Source of the DNA: JAQUGA01 sp964521105 | GTDB lineage: Bacteria; Bacteroidota; Bacteroidia; Bacteroidales; WCHB1-69 | NCBI GenBank assembly: GCA_964521105.1 | Contig: CAZFPO010000100.1 | Coordinates: 1-11,224, forward strand | Direction: 5' to 3' | DNA: 11,224 nucleotides | Part shown: positions 1 through 6,838 of the stretch, in pieces | Layout: every line of letters begins with the position of its first letter | Numbering within the stretch: position 1 is the stretch's first letter | Notes under the pieces: generated by a model | What the model was told of the DNA's origin: nothing | What the model saw: only the letters and a program-made list of their open reading frames with translations | Database searches by the model: none | Translations under genes and position numbers: made by a program

Positions 1-137
1 TGCTAATGTGCCAATTCTGGACTTCGAGCAGTTCGACTACGCTCGCTGACCACGGAGTCGAGAAGTGTAAATATTCCAAAGATTTAATTTGAAGATTTGA
101 AAATGTGCTAATGATTTAATGTGCTAATGTGCTAATT
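1..137. repeat. Intergenic direct repeat, copy A (upstream of formate dehydrogenase operon)
   Basis: Positions 1-137 match 5417-5553 with only four differences (positions 12, 16, 17 and 39). The unit combines gtgctaat words, a block beginning ggacttcgagcagttcgact and ending gagtcgagaagtg, and the A/T word tttgaagatttgaaaatg. The block at about 33-61 can form an imperfect hairpin (tcgactacg against cggagtcga, one mismatch). No reading frame is supported. From memory such units are common between genes in Bacteroidota; their function is unknown. Confidence 0.85.
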
Positions 138-249
138 TGAAGATTTGAAAATGATATGATTTGTAGATGTAAGTTCAATTAGTAAATGCAACTTTTAGGA
201 GTATTTTTTTAAATTAGACATTATCATGCTAACAAACTTAAAAAAAACT
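138..249. other. Non-coding leader upstream of the operon
   Basis: This stretch continues the low-complexity atttgaaaatg words to about 170 and then becomes unique AT-rich sequence. I see no coding frame, tRNA or clear regulatory stem. It probably contains the upstream promoter elements of the operon, but no good TTTG -33 box sits at the expected distance from the -7 candidate at 250-257. Confidence 0.4.
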
Positions 250-257
250 TATATTTG
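250..257 (+). promoter_or_regulatory. Candidate Bacteroidota-type -7 box for the formate dehydrogenase operon
   Basis: The octamer tatatttg fits the TAnnTTTG -7 consensus known for Bacteroidota sigma-ABfr promoters. It lies 18 nt before the mobA start codon, which would give a very short leader. A matching TTTG -33 element 19-21 nt upstream is not visible, so this is a weak call. Confidence 0.3.
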
Positions 258-275
258 TATTTATCATTTTGAATT

Positions 276-866
276 ATGAAAATTTCGGCATCAATTTTAT
301 CTGGCGGACAAAACAAACGAATGTTAGGTATTAATAAGGCTTTCGTTGATTTTCAAAACGAAGAAATGATGGCGAAAATAATGAAAGTTATTCGCCCTAT
401 TTTTGAGGAAATTATTTTTGTGGTTAATCAAAGCAACACTTCCTATAATAAATATTGCCCAGATAAAATGGTAAATGATATAATTCCTAACCGAGGGGCT
501 TTATCGGGAGTTCATGCAGCTTTGAATTCTTGTAAATATGATGCTTGTTTTATTTTTGCTTGTGATATGCCGTTAATTAATTCGGATATTATTAAACAAC
601 AAATTAATTTTATAAAGTTAAACTATGATGCGATAATTCCAAAGCATAATAAGGGAATTGAACCGTTACATGGAATTTATAAGAAGAGTATTTTTAGCTC
701 CTTAGATGAATATTTAAAGCAGAATGACAAAAATAAAATTGAACTTTTTTTAGAAACAATTCAAACATTTTATTGGGAAATTCCTTATAATGATAGTTTT
801 ATAAATATCAATTCGGAAATTGAAAAAACACACTGGGAAAATATATTAAAAAAGAACAAACAATAA
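276..866 (+). CDS. mobA: MobA-like molybdenum cofactor guanylyltransferase
   Basis: Predicted to transfer GMP from GTP to Mo-molybdopterin, making the guanine dinucleotide cofactor used by formate dehydrogenases of the DMSO reductase superfamily. The 196-residue protein has the expected length for MobA. It shows the nucleotide-binding loop LSGGQNKRM with K21 (residues 8-21), GALSGVH (74-80), the metal-site motif ACDMPL (95-100, D97) and a C-terminal FININSEIE resembling the family's NIN motif (175-183). The start is the first ATG, with no clear Shine-Dalgarno sequence, as is usual in this phylum. It leads the operon and ends 5 nt before the NuoE-like gene, which suggests a cofactor supply matched to the enzyme encoded downstream. 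It could act on other nucleotidyl substrates, but the context makes MobA the best call. Confidence 0.88.
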   Translation: MKISASILSGGQNKRMLGINKAFVDFQNEEMMAKIMKVIRPIFEEIIFVVNQSNTSYNKYCPDKMVNDIIPNRGALSGVHAALNSCKYDACFIFACDMPLINSDIIKQQINFIKLNYDAIIPKHNKGIEPLHGIYKKSIFSSLDEYLKQNDKNKIELFLETIQTFYWEIPYNDSFININSEIEKTHWENILKKNKQ

Positions 867-871
867 CTATT

Positions 872-1339
872 ATGTCTGAAAGTACAATAGACCATATTTT
901 TAAAAAATATCCAGCACGACGCGAGTATTTAATTCAAATTTTACAAGATATTCAAAACGAAAATTCGCAAAACTATCTTTCGGAAGATAATTTAAAAGCC
1001 GTGGCAAAGCATTTAAATGTTTCGATGAGTGCTGTAATGGGTGTGGTTGAATATTACACGATGTTTTCCACAAAACCTCGAGGAAAATATGTTGTCAGAA
1101 TTTGTAAATCACCTGTTTGCATCAATAAATCGTCCGAGAAAATTGTTGAAAAACTTCGCTCAAATTATAAAATTGAGCTAGGTGAGACTACAACAGATGG
1201 TTTACTTTCATACGAATATAGCGAATGTTTGGGACGTTGTTCCGATGGAAGTGCTGTTAGCATCAATCAATATTATTTTGAACGACCAAAAGATTACAAT
1301 ATCGTTCAACAAATTGAAGAATACATTAAAAGTCATTAA
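872..1339 (+). CDS. NuoE-like [2Fe-2S] subunit of NAD-dependent formate dehydrogenase
   Basis: A 155-residue thioredoxin-like ferredoxin subunit of the 24-kDa complex I / FdsG / HoxE family. The N-terminal helical part (about 5-65) is followed by the [2Fe-2S] domain, with ligands C78 and C83 (CKSPVC) and C119 and C123 (CLGRC), the family's C-x4-C...C-x3-C pattern. It should pair with the NuoF-like protein encoded next to form the NADH-reacting module in the cytoplasm. The gene starts 5 nt after mobA and ends one base before the next ATG (taatatg), so translation of the two is probably coupled. The same protein family serves in complex I and in hydrogenases; the assignment to formate dehydrogenase comes from the catalytic subunit gene in the same operon. 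Confidence 0.92.
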   Translation: MSESTIDHIFKKYPARREYLIQILQDIQNENSQNYLSEDNLKAVAKHLNVSMSAVMGVVEYYTMFSTKPRGKYVVRICKSPVCINKSSEKIVEKLRSNYKIELGETTTDGLLSYEYSECLGRCSDGSAVSINQYYFERPKDYNIVQQIEEYIKSH

Positions 1340-1340
1340 T

Positions 1341-2585
1341 ATGCTTAAAGAGACACGTTTATTGCTGAAACATTCTGGATTACATAATATTCGGGATATT
1401 AATAAATACAAGGAATTAGGTGGTTATTTGGCGTTTAAAAATGTATTAACACAAACCTCAGAAGAAATATTATCAATAATTGACAAATCGGGATTAAAAG
1501 GTCGGGGAGGAGCTGGATTTTCAACAGGTGTTAAAACTCAATCTACTTCCGATTCTGCTGCAAAATGCTTAAAATATGTTGTTTGCAATGCAGATGAAGG
1601 CGAACCTGGTACTTTTAAAGACCGAATATTAATGGAGCAAAACCCTCACCAAATAATTGAGGGAATACTAATTGCTGCAAAAGCAATTGGAGCAATTTGG
1701 GGATATATTTACATTCGTGGTGAATATTACGAATCCATTGAAAAAATGAAGTTCGCTATTAAACAAGCCGAAGAAAATAATTTAATTGGGCATAATATTT
1801 TAGGTAGCGATTTTTCTTTCAGATTGGAAGTAATGATAGGTGCTGGTTCATATTTATGTGGCGAAGAACTTACATTAATTGAATCCATAGAAGGAAAACG
1901 AGGATACCCTCGAATTAAACCACCTTTTCCAGCCGAAAAAGGTCTTTGGCAACAACCAACCTTAATCAATAATGTAGAAACCTTATCAAATTTGCCTATT
2001 ATTTTTAATTTAGGTATTGATGAATATTTAAAAATTGGCACAAAAAACTCCCCTGGTACTAAACTTATTTGTTTAAGTGGAGATATTAAATACCCTGGTA
2101 CTTACGAAGTAGAAATGGGTTCAAAAATTGTCGATATTATTAACGATATTGGTGGAGGAGTTGAGGATAAAAAAAATATAAAAGCTATCCTTTTGGGTGG
2201 TGCTGCAGGGACTTTCGCAAACGAGTCGCAGCTCGATTTACCATTGGATTACACTGTGTTGCGAAACAATGGATTAACTTTGGGGTCTGGTGCAATTATC
2301 GTAATTTCGGAGGAAAGCTCGTTAACTAACACGATTTCTTCTATATTAAATTTTTTCAAACATGAATCTTGTGGAAAATGTGTGCCTTGCAGGGTTGGAA
2401 CTCATCAACTTAAAGAATTATGGGAGGATGTACGAACCAAATCTTTCGATTTGAAAATTTCAACGCTTATCCAGTTAAAAGAAATTGCCGAAGATATTGC
2501 AAAAAGTTCATTATGTCCGTTGGGTCAATCGCCAATATTACCAATTAAATCAGTTTTAAACAATTGTTCAAGTTCTATCGAATAA
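1341..2585 (+). CDS. NuoF-like FMN/NADH-binding subunit (beta subunit) of formate dehydrogenase
   Basis: A 414-residue flavoprotein that passes electrons to NAD+. In order: the FMN/NADH glycine loop GRGGAGFSTG (54-63), NADEGEPGTFKDR (83-95), GAGSYLCGEELTLIES (167-182), the RGYPRIKPPFPA and INNVET segments (187-214), an SLBB-type region around 240-290, and the C-terminal [4Fe-4S] site ESCGKCVPCR with C344, C347, C350 and C392. The ATG at 1341 is chosen because family homology begins at MLKETRLLLK. The frame is open back to an ATG at 1182, but that extension lies wholly inside the NuoE-like gene and has no family sequence. Its length equals plain NuoF: it lacks the extra ferredoxin domains of HydB/HndC-type subunits, so electron bifurcation cannot be claimed. 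The gap to the alpha gene is 10 nt. Confidence 0.93.
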   Translation: MLKETRLLLKHSGLHNIRDINKYKELGGYLAFKNVLTQTSEEILSIIDKSGLKGRGGAGFSTGVKTQSTSDSAAKCLKYVVCNADEGEPGTFKDRILMEQNPHQIIEGILIAAKAIGAIWGYIYIRGEYYESIEKMKFAIKQAEENNLIGHNILGSDFSFRLEVMIGAGSYLCGEELTLIESIEGKRGYPRIKPPFPAEKGLWQQPTLINNVETLSNLPIIFNLGIDEYLKIGTKNSPGTKLICLSGDIKYPGTYEVEMGSKIVDIINDIGGGVEDKKNIKAILLGGAAGTFANESQLDLPLDYTVLRNNGLTLGSGAIIVISEESSLTNTISSILNFFKHESCGKCVPCRVGTHQLKELWEDVRTKSFDLKISTLIQLKEIAEDIAKSSLCPLGQSPILPIKSVLNNCSSSIE

Positions 2586-2595
2586 ATTATAAAGG

Positions 2596-5325
2596 ATGAG
2601 TGAAAAAATAAATATCATAATTGACGGAAAAATTATTGAAACCGAAGCTGGAACAAATTTATTAAATGTTGCTCGTGCAAATAATATTGACATTCCTGGT
2701 TTATGTTATCATCCAAGAATTACTCCAACAGCTGCTTGTCGATTGTGTGGAGTAAAAATTGAAGGGCAAAGAGGAATCGTGATGTCTTGTGCTACACCGG
2801 TTCAACAGGGAATGGTTGTTACCGCTTTTGATGAGGAGTTAGAAAGTATTCGTAAAAGCAATCTCGATTTTTTACTATCGGAACATAACGAAGATGCAGA
2901 TAATACATACACTGATGAGTTTTTAAATCTGATTCGAAAATATAAATTAGAAAATGTTAATAATCGAAAATATAAATCTATTTTACATCATGTAACTTCA
3001 GATATTGATGACAGTAGCTATGTTTTGAGTTATGATGCCTCAAAGTGTATAAAGTGTTTTAGATGTATAAAAGCCTGCGATGAAATTCAGGGTAAAGAGG
3101 TGCTAACCATGGCTTCACGTGGAATTAAGTCTTTTGTTATTGCTGGCTTCGGAAAATGGTCAGAATCGGAATGTGATGGTTGTGGCGAATGTATTCAACT
3201 TTGTCCAACCGGTGCCATTGTTGAAAAACCATATCGCTCTGAAATAAATGTTTACGAAATTGATGACAAAATACGAACCACTTGTCCTTATTGCGGGGTG
3301 GGTTGTCAAATTGATTTATGGGTTAAAAATAATAAAATTGTTCGTGTAACTGGTCATGAAGAAGTTATGCCAAATGATGGCAGACTCTGTGTTAAAGGTC
3401 GCTTTGGGTATCAATATGTAAATAGCAACGAACGATTAACGCAACCTTTAATTAAACGAAATGGAAAATTTGAGCCTATTTCGTGGAACGAAGCCTTAGA
3501 TTTTGCTGCTCATAAATTCGTGGAAATAAAGAAAAAATATGGCACTGATTCCTTAGCTGGATATGCATCTGCTAAAACTACTAACGAAGATAATTACATT
3601 TTTCAAAAATTTATTCGTTTAGCATTCGAAAACAACAACATTGATTACTGTACTCGATTGTGTCATGCATCTACGGTTACAGCCATGATTAAGTCTATTG
3701 GCGATGGAGCTGCAAGTAATAGTATTCAGGATTTTGAAAAGGCGGATTGTTTATTTGTAATTGGCAATAATATTATCGAAACTCACCCAATTACAGCAAC
3801 TTATGTTAAACGTGGAAGCAAAAAAGGGCAGCAAATTATTGTGGTTGATCCTAAATGGACACCATTGGTAAAATATGCTCAAGTATGGCTTCAACCCAAA
3901 CTAGGAACCGATGTTGCTTTACTTAACGGAATTATTCACGTTATTATTAAAAATAATTGGATTGACCAAGATTTTATCCAAAATAGAGTAGAAGGTGGAA
4001 TGTTAGCTTTTGAAAAATTAGTTGAACTCACAAATAAATACACTCCAGAATATACCGAAACTATTACAGGTGTTCCTTCACATTTAATAATCGAGGCAGC
4101 CTCAATATATTCTCAAGCCGAAAAAGCTATGATTGCAACCGGAATGGGTATGAGTCAGCAAGTTACCGGAACTCACAATGTTTTCAGTTTGATAAATATG
4201 ATGTTGATTACTGGTAAAATTGGTAAAGAAGGTTCGGGAATTAATCCACCTCGCGGGCAAAACAATGTTCAGGGGGCTACAGATGTTGGTTGTTCGCCTG
4301 TTTTTTACCCTGGTTATATTCCAATTATTAATGATGAAAACCGTCGAAAAGTTGCTAAAATTTGGAATGTTGATTTTGAAAAACTGAATTCAAAACCTGG
4401 TTTAACTACAGTTGAAATCGTAAAAGCAGCTCACGAAAATCAAATTAAAGCATTGTATATTATGGGCGAAAATCCATTGATGAGCGATCCAAATTTAAAT
4501 CATACCAAAGAAGCATTTGAAAAACTTGATTTCTTATTGGTTCAGGATATTTTTATGACAGAAACGGCTAAAATGGCTGATTTAGTATTACCTGCAACTG
4601 CTTTTGCCGAAAAAAATGGAACAACTGTAAGTAGCGATAGGAGAGTTTTGCGTATGCGAAAAGCATTAAATGCACCCGGCGAAGCCCGTCAGGATTGGAA
4701 AATAATAAATGAAATTGCAAATCGAATGAATGTCGATTTAGGTAAATTTCAAGATGAATCGCAAATTTTTGACGAAATTGCTATTGTTGCACCTATATTT
4801 GCTGGAGTAAATCATCAGCGATTAGAAAACGAAGAAATTCAATGGCCCTGTAAAGACAAATTTGACGAAGGAACTCCAACACTTTATTTGGATAAATTTA
4901 ATACACCAAATGGTAAAGCAAAATTGTTTCCAGTTGATTATGAACCTCAAGTTGAAAAAACTTCAGATGAATTTCCATTTTTACTTAATACTGGACGTAT
5001 TTTATTTCATTATCATACTGCCACAATGAGTAGGAGGGTTGATGTTTTAAAACAATTCGAAAATCAATCGTATGTTTTAATGAATCCCAATGACGCTGCT
5101 AAATTTGGTTTTAGTGAACAAGATGAAGTTACTATTAAAAACAACCGTGGTGTTATTAGTACTATTTTACGAGTCAGCGATCAAGTATTAGAAGGTGAAT
5201 TATTTATGCCATTTCATTTTTCCGAATCGAAAGTAAATAATTTAACTAGCGATGATTTAGATCCCTACTCGAAGATTGCTCCTTTTAAATTATCTGCTGT
5301 AAAAATTTCTAAATTAACTATTTAA
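2596..5325 (+). CDS. fdhA: Formate dehydrogenase alpha (catalytic) subunit, Cys-type, with NuoG-like FeS N-terminus
   Basis: A 909-residue molybdopterin enzyme predicted to oxidise formate to CO2, or the reverse. Layout: [2Fe-2S] domain with C37, C48, C51 and C65; remnant of the His/Cys cluster segment around H97; two [4Fe-4S] motifs (C151, C154, C157, C161 and C193, C196, C199, C203); the Mo-domain [4Fe-4S] with C230, C233, C237 and C265; bis-MGD domains to the end. The active-site segment TRLCH places C356 (codon tgt at 3661-3663) where E. coli FdhF has selenocysteine, followed by H357. PPRGQNNVQGA is the formate dehydrogenase motif. No Tat signal is visible, so it is cytoplasmic, as the NuoE/NuoF-like partners require. 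Odd point: residues 97-111 contain no cysteine where related proteins carry C ligands after the His. No fdhD or fdsD-like gene follows in this window. Confidence 0.93.
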   Translation: MSEKINIIIDGKIIETEAGTNLLNVARANNIDIPGLCYHPRITPTAACRLCGVKIEGQRGIVMSCATPVQQGMVVTAFDEELESIRKSNLDFLLSEHNEDADNTYTDEFLNLIRKYKLENVNNRKYKSILHHVTSDIDDSSYVLSYDASKCIKCFRCIKACDEIQGKEVLTMASRGIKSFVIAGFGKWSESECDGCGECIQLCPTGAIVEKPYRSEINVYEIDDKIRTTCPYCGVGCQIDLWVKNNKIVRVTGHEEVMPNDGRLCVKGRFGYQYVNSNERLTQPLIKRNGKFEPISWNEALDFAAHKFVEIKKKYGTDSLAGYASAKTTNEDNYIFQKFIRLAFENNNIDYCTRLCHASTVTAMIKSIGDGAASNSIQDFEKADCLFVIGNNIIETHPITATYVKRGSKKGQQIIVVDPKWTPLVKYAQVWLQPKLGTDVALLNGIIHVIIKNNWIDQDFIQNRVEGGMLAFEKLVELTNKYTPEYTETITGVPSHLIIEAASIYSQAEKAMIATGMGMSQQVTGTHNVFSLINMMLITGKIGKEGSGINPPRGQNNVQGATDVGCSPVFYPGYIPIINDENRRKVAKIWNVDFEKLNSKPGLTTVEIVKAAHENQIKALYIMGENPLMSDPNLNHTKEAFEKLDFLLVQDIFMTETAKMADLVLPATAFAEKNGTTVSSDRRVLRMRKALNAPGEARQDWKIINEIANRMNVDLGKFQDESQIFDEIAIVAPIFAGVNHQRLENEEIQWPCKDKFDEGTPTLYLDKFNTPNGKAKLFPVDYEPQVEKTSDEFPFLLNTGRILFHYHTATMSRRVDVLKQFENQSYVLMNPNDAAKFGFSEQDEVTIKNNRGVISTILRVSDQVLEGELFMPFHFSESKVNNLTSDDLDPYSKIAPFKLSAVKISKLTI

Positions 5326-5416
5326 TGTGCTAATTCTGGACTTCGAGCGGAGCCGAGAAGTATAAGTGTTTCAATTTCCTAATTTGAAAATTTGAAAATG
5401 TGCTAATTATTCAATG
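5326..5416. repeat. Shortened intergenic repeat unit directly after the operon
   Basis: Begins at the last base pair after the fdhA stop codon with tgtgctaattctggacttcgag. It carries a collapsed version of the cttcgag...gagaag block (cttcgagcggagccgagaag at about 5341-5360) and then atttgaaaatttgaaaatg and gtgctaat words. It is in tandem with the full-length unit starting at 5417. No gene is visible. Confidence 0.7.
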
Positions 5417-5553
5417 TGCTAATGTGCTAATGTTGGACTTCGAGCAGTTCGACTCCGCTCGCTGACCACGGAGTCGAGAAGTGTAAATATTCCAAAGATT
5501 TAATTTGAAGATTTGAAAATGTGCTAATGATTTAATGTGCTAATGTGCTAATT
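5417..5553. repeat. Intergenic direct repeat, copy B (downstream of operon)
   Basis: Matches 1-137 at 133 of 137 positions, in the same orientation, so the operon lies between two near-identical repeats. The arrays diverge after 5553: copy A goes on with gaagatttg while copy B has attcaatttgaag. Confidence 0.87.
5449..5477. terminator. Hairpin in repeat copy B, possible transcript end
   Basis: tcgactccg (5449-5457) and cggagtcga (5469-5477) form a perfect 9-bp stem with an 11-nt loop. An alternative short stem (cgagc at 5441-5445 with gctcg at 5457-5461) overlaps it. It lies about 125 nt beyond the fdhA stop and is not followed by a U tract, so it may be only a structural part of the repeat and not a terminator. 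Confidence 0.25.
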
Positions 5554-5652
5554 ATTCAATTTGAAGATGAGTTGATTTGAAGATTCTCGAAGGTTGATAT
5601 ACAGAAGGTAGTTGAGCATGTTACGGTGGACAAATATGCCACAAAAATAAAG

Positions 5653-5722
5653 ATAATTTGTACGGTGTTCCCCATGAATTTCGTTGCTCGGCGAAGAGTT
5701 CGCCTGATGGCATGTATTCTAT
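5653..5722 (-). pseudogene. Fossil of an Rhs core segment
   Basis: On the minus strand this encodes IEYMPSGELFAEQRNSWGTPYK, split here as IEYMPSGELF and AEQRNSWGTPYK, which is the Rhs core segment just upstream of the KELD...YYYGARFY motif. Positions 5670-5722 match 10573-10625 at 51 of 53 bases, so the copy is recent or conserved. The frame continues into unrelated residues on both sides, so no functional gene is supported. A 107-codon open frame spans 5621-5944, but everything outside the fossil is palindrome and A/T repeat sequence. It is best read as the remains of a third Rhs cassette in this cluster. Confidence 0.75.
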
Positions 5723-5727
5723 GTTCA

Positions 5728-5785
5728 GTCTGGATTCATAATTTGAAAAAATATGAGCATAATGACTTCTGGAAGACATCCAGAC
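5728..5785. repeat. Short inverted repeat (8-bp arms)
   Basis: gtctggat at 5728-5735 is the exact reverse complement of atccagac at 5778-5785, with 42 nt between. It sits directly between the Rhs fossil and the larger palindrome at 5788-5847 and could be part of the same small element. Confidence 0.4.
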
Positions 5786-5787
5786 TA

Positions 5788-5847
5788 ATCCCGAATTAGT
5801 TGTTTCTAAAGTTTCACTGAAACTTTCTGAAACAAATTTTTCGGGAT
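5788..5847. repeat. Nested 60-bp palindrome, REP- or MITE-like
   Basis: The outer arms, atcccgaattagttgtttc (5788-5806) and gaaacaaatttttcgggat (5829-5847), are complementary at 16 of 19 positions. Inside them aaagtttc (5808-5815) and gaaacttt (5819-5826) pair perfectly around a 3-nt loop. The whole can fold into one long hairpin. It encodes no plausible protein. A mobile or transcript-processing role is only inferred. Confidence 0.65.
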
Positions 5848-5876
5848 GGGGGATAGCGCGTTGGAACTTCATTTTT

Positions 5877-5983
5877 TTATTGTAAATTGTAAAGATCAAA
5901 TTGCAAATTGTAAATTTATTGAGAACTAGTGTGTTTTTGAACATATTTACAATTTCATGTTTACAATTTCAAATTTACAATAA
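5877..5983. repeat. AT-rich extended inverted repeat centred near 5930
   Basis: Outer 12-bp arms (5877-5888 and 5972-5983) and inner 11-bp arms (aaattgtaaat at 5905-5915, atttacaattt at 5945-5955) are perfectly complementary and share the same centre, so they form one interrupted cruciform. The arms are built from the repeated word aaattgtaaa. Nothing coding is visible. Confidence 0.55.
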
Positions 5984-6014
5984 TTTTTTGTTTTATTAAC
6001 CGGATATCCGCACC

Positions 6015-6081
6015 TTTTTTTTACGGTTTGTTTCGGAACTTGCAGTGATGGTTTTTTTACGGTTTATCTCGAAACTTGCAG
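6015..6081. repeat. Two direct repeats of about 31 bp, period 36
   Basis: A T tract followed by acggttt, a 7-nt variable part and aacttgcag occurs at 6015-6045 and again at 6051-6081. A 10-bp palindrome, cggatatccg, lies just before (6001-6010). Read on the minus strand the block is an open tail with two similar segments (ASFEINRKK and ASSETNRKK), but it has no start codon of its own and follows the stop of the gene at 6136. I treat it as an intergenic repeat. Confidence 0.55.
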
Positions 6082-6135
6082 GGCAGCACAGTTTCTAAAT
6101 TAATCGGGTTTAAGTATCTTTATAAAAAACACTTA

Positions 6136-6771
6136 TTAATCATGTGTCTTGTTTTTTCTATATCCATTGGGCATTGTAATAAATAGATTTTCAAATCTAG
6201 CAAAATCTGCTCCAACAAAACTTTCATAAAACAAACTATCTGCTTTTTCAATTAAAACTTTACCATTTTCCGTTTTGTATTTGTAGGTTTCGGGGTATAA
6301 ACTGCCACTATACATAGGGCATGGTTCTTTAAGTTTTAATTCTGACCAAGCTCTTTTTCGTGCAATAAAGTTCTTTTTATATAAACTGGATTCTTTAGTT
6401 TCATGAGTATTCATAAAAAACACCACTTTTCTATTATTAAGATATTCTAAGTAAATTTGATTGTCTTTAGTGAAATCATATCTGTTTCCTATGTATAACC
6501 AAGTTAAAAACATAAAAAAGGATATATTATCTTTTTCAAAAAAATACACGTTATAATAAATACAACCTCTATAACACTTACATTCAACATTTAAAAACAA
6601 TGGATCAGTTTTAGAAATGTACTTAGTTAAATACAGAGATAATGAATCGTTAATATTTTTTGAAACAATAGCAGAATCATTGAATTTATTAAACATGGTG
6701 AGTTTAAACATGTAAAAAAAGATAATAATTACCATAAGCGATATTGCCCAAAAAAACATTTTCCTTTTCAT
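6136..6771 (-). CDS. Membrane-anchored hypothetical protein, candidate immunity protein for the JAB-like tip
   Basis: I do not recognise this 211-residue protein. Residues 1-4 are basic and about 6-23 form one strongly hydrophobic segment, so it is probably anchored in the inner membrane with the rest in the periplasm, or exported with an uncleaved signal. The soluble part has a C-x-C-x3-C cluster (C64, C66, C70) and is rich in aromatic residues; no enzyme motif is seen. It begins 67 nt after the end of the Rhs tip gene on the same strand, the position where immunity genes of polymorphic toxins normally sit. The immunity role rests only on that position. The membrane or periplasmic location would imply that the matching toxin acts there. 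Confidence 0.6.
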   Translation of the reverse strand: MKRKMFFWAISLMVIIIFFYMFKLTMFNKFNDSAIVSKNINDSLSLYLTKYISKTDPLFLNVECKCYRGCIYYNVYFFEKDNISFFMFLTWLYIGNRYDFTKDNQIYLEYLNNRKVVFFMNTHETKESSLYKKNFIARKRAWSELKLKEPCPMYSGSLYPETYKYKTENGKVLIEKADSLFYESFVGADFARFENLFITMPNGYRKNKTHD

Positions 6772-6838
6772 TGTTTATTAAAATTTACATTGTTGTTTTA
6801 ATAACTTTAACTATCTACTTCCGCTTATTTCAATGAAA

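Noticed and set aside
1..275. Small protein genes in the left repeat
   Set aside because: Open frames there follow the repeat words and show no start context, composition or family resemblance.
1182..1340. Longer start for the NuoF-like gene at the ATG at 1182
   Set aside because: The 53 extra codons overlap the NuoE-like gene in another frame and carry no NuoF sequence; the ATG at 1341, one base after the preceding stop, fits the family.
2596..5325. Alpha subunit as complex I NuoG, nitrate reductase or FeFe-hydrogenase
   Set aside because: The TRLCH active site and PPRGQNNVQGA motif are those of formate dehydrogenases, and no H-cluster motifs are present.
5621..5944. 107-codon minus-strand open frame as a real gene
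   Set aside because: Only 5653-5722 resembles a protein (Rhs core); the rest is translated palindrome and A/T repeat.
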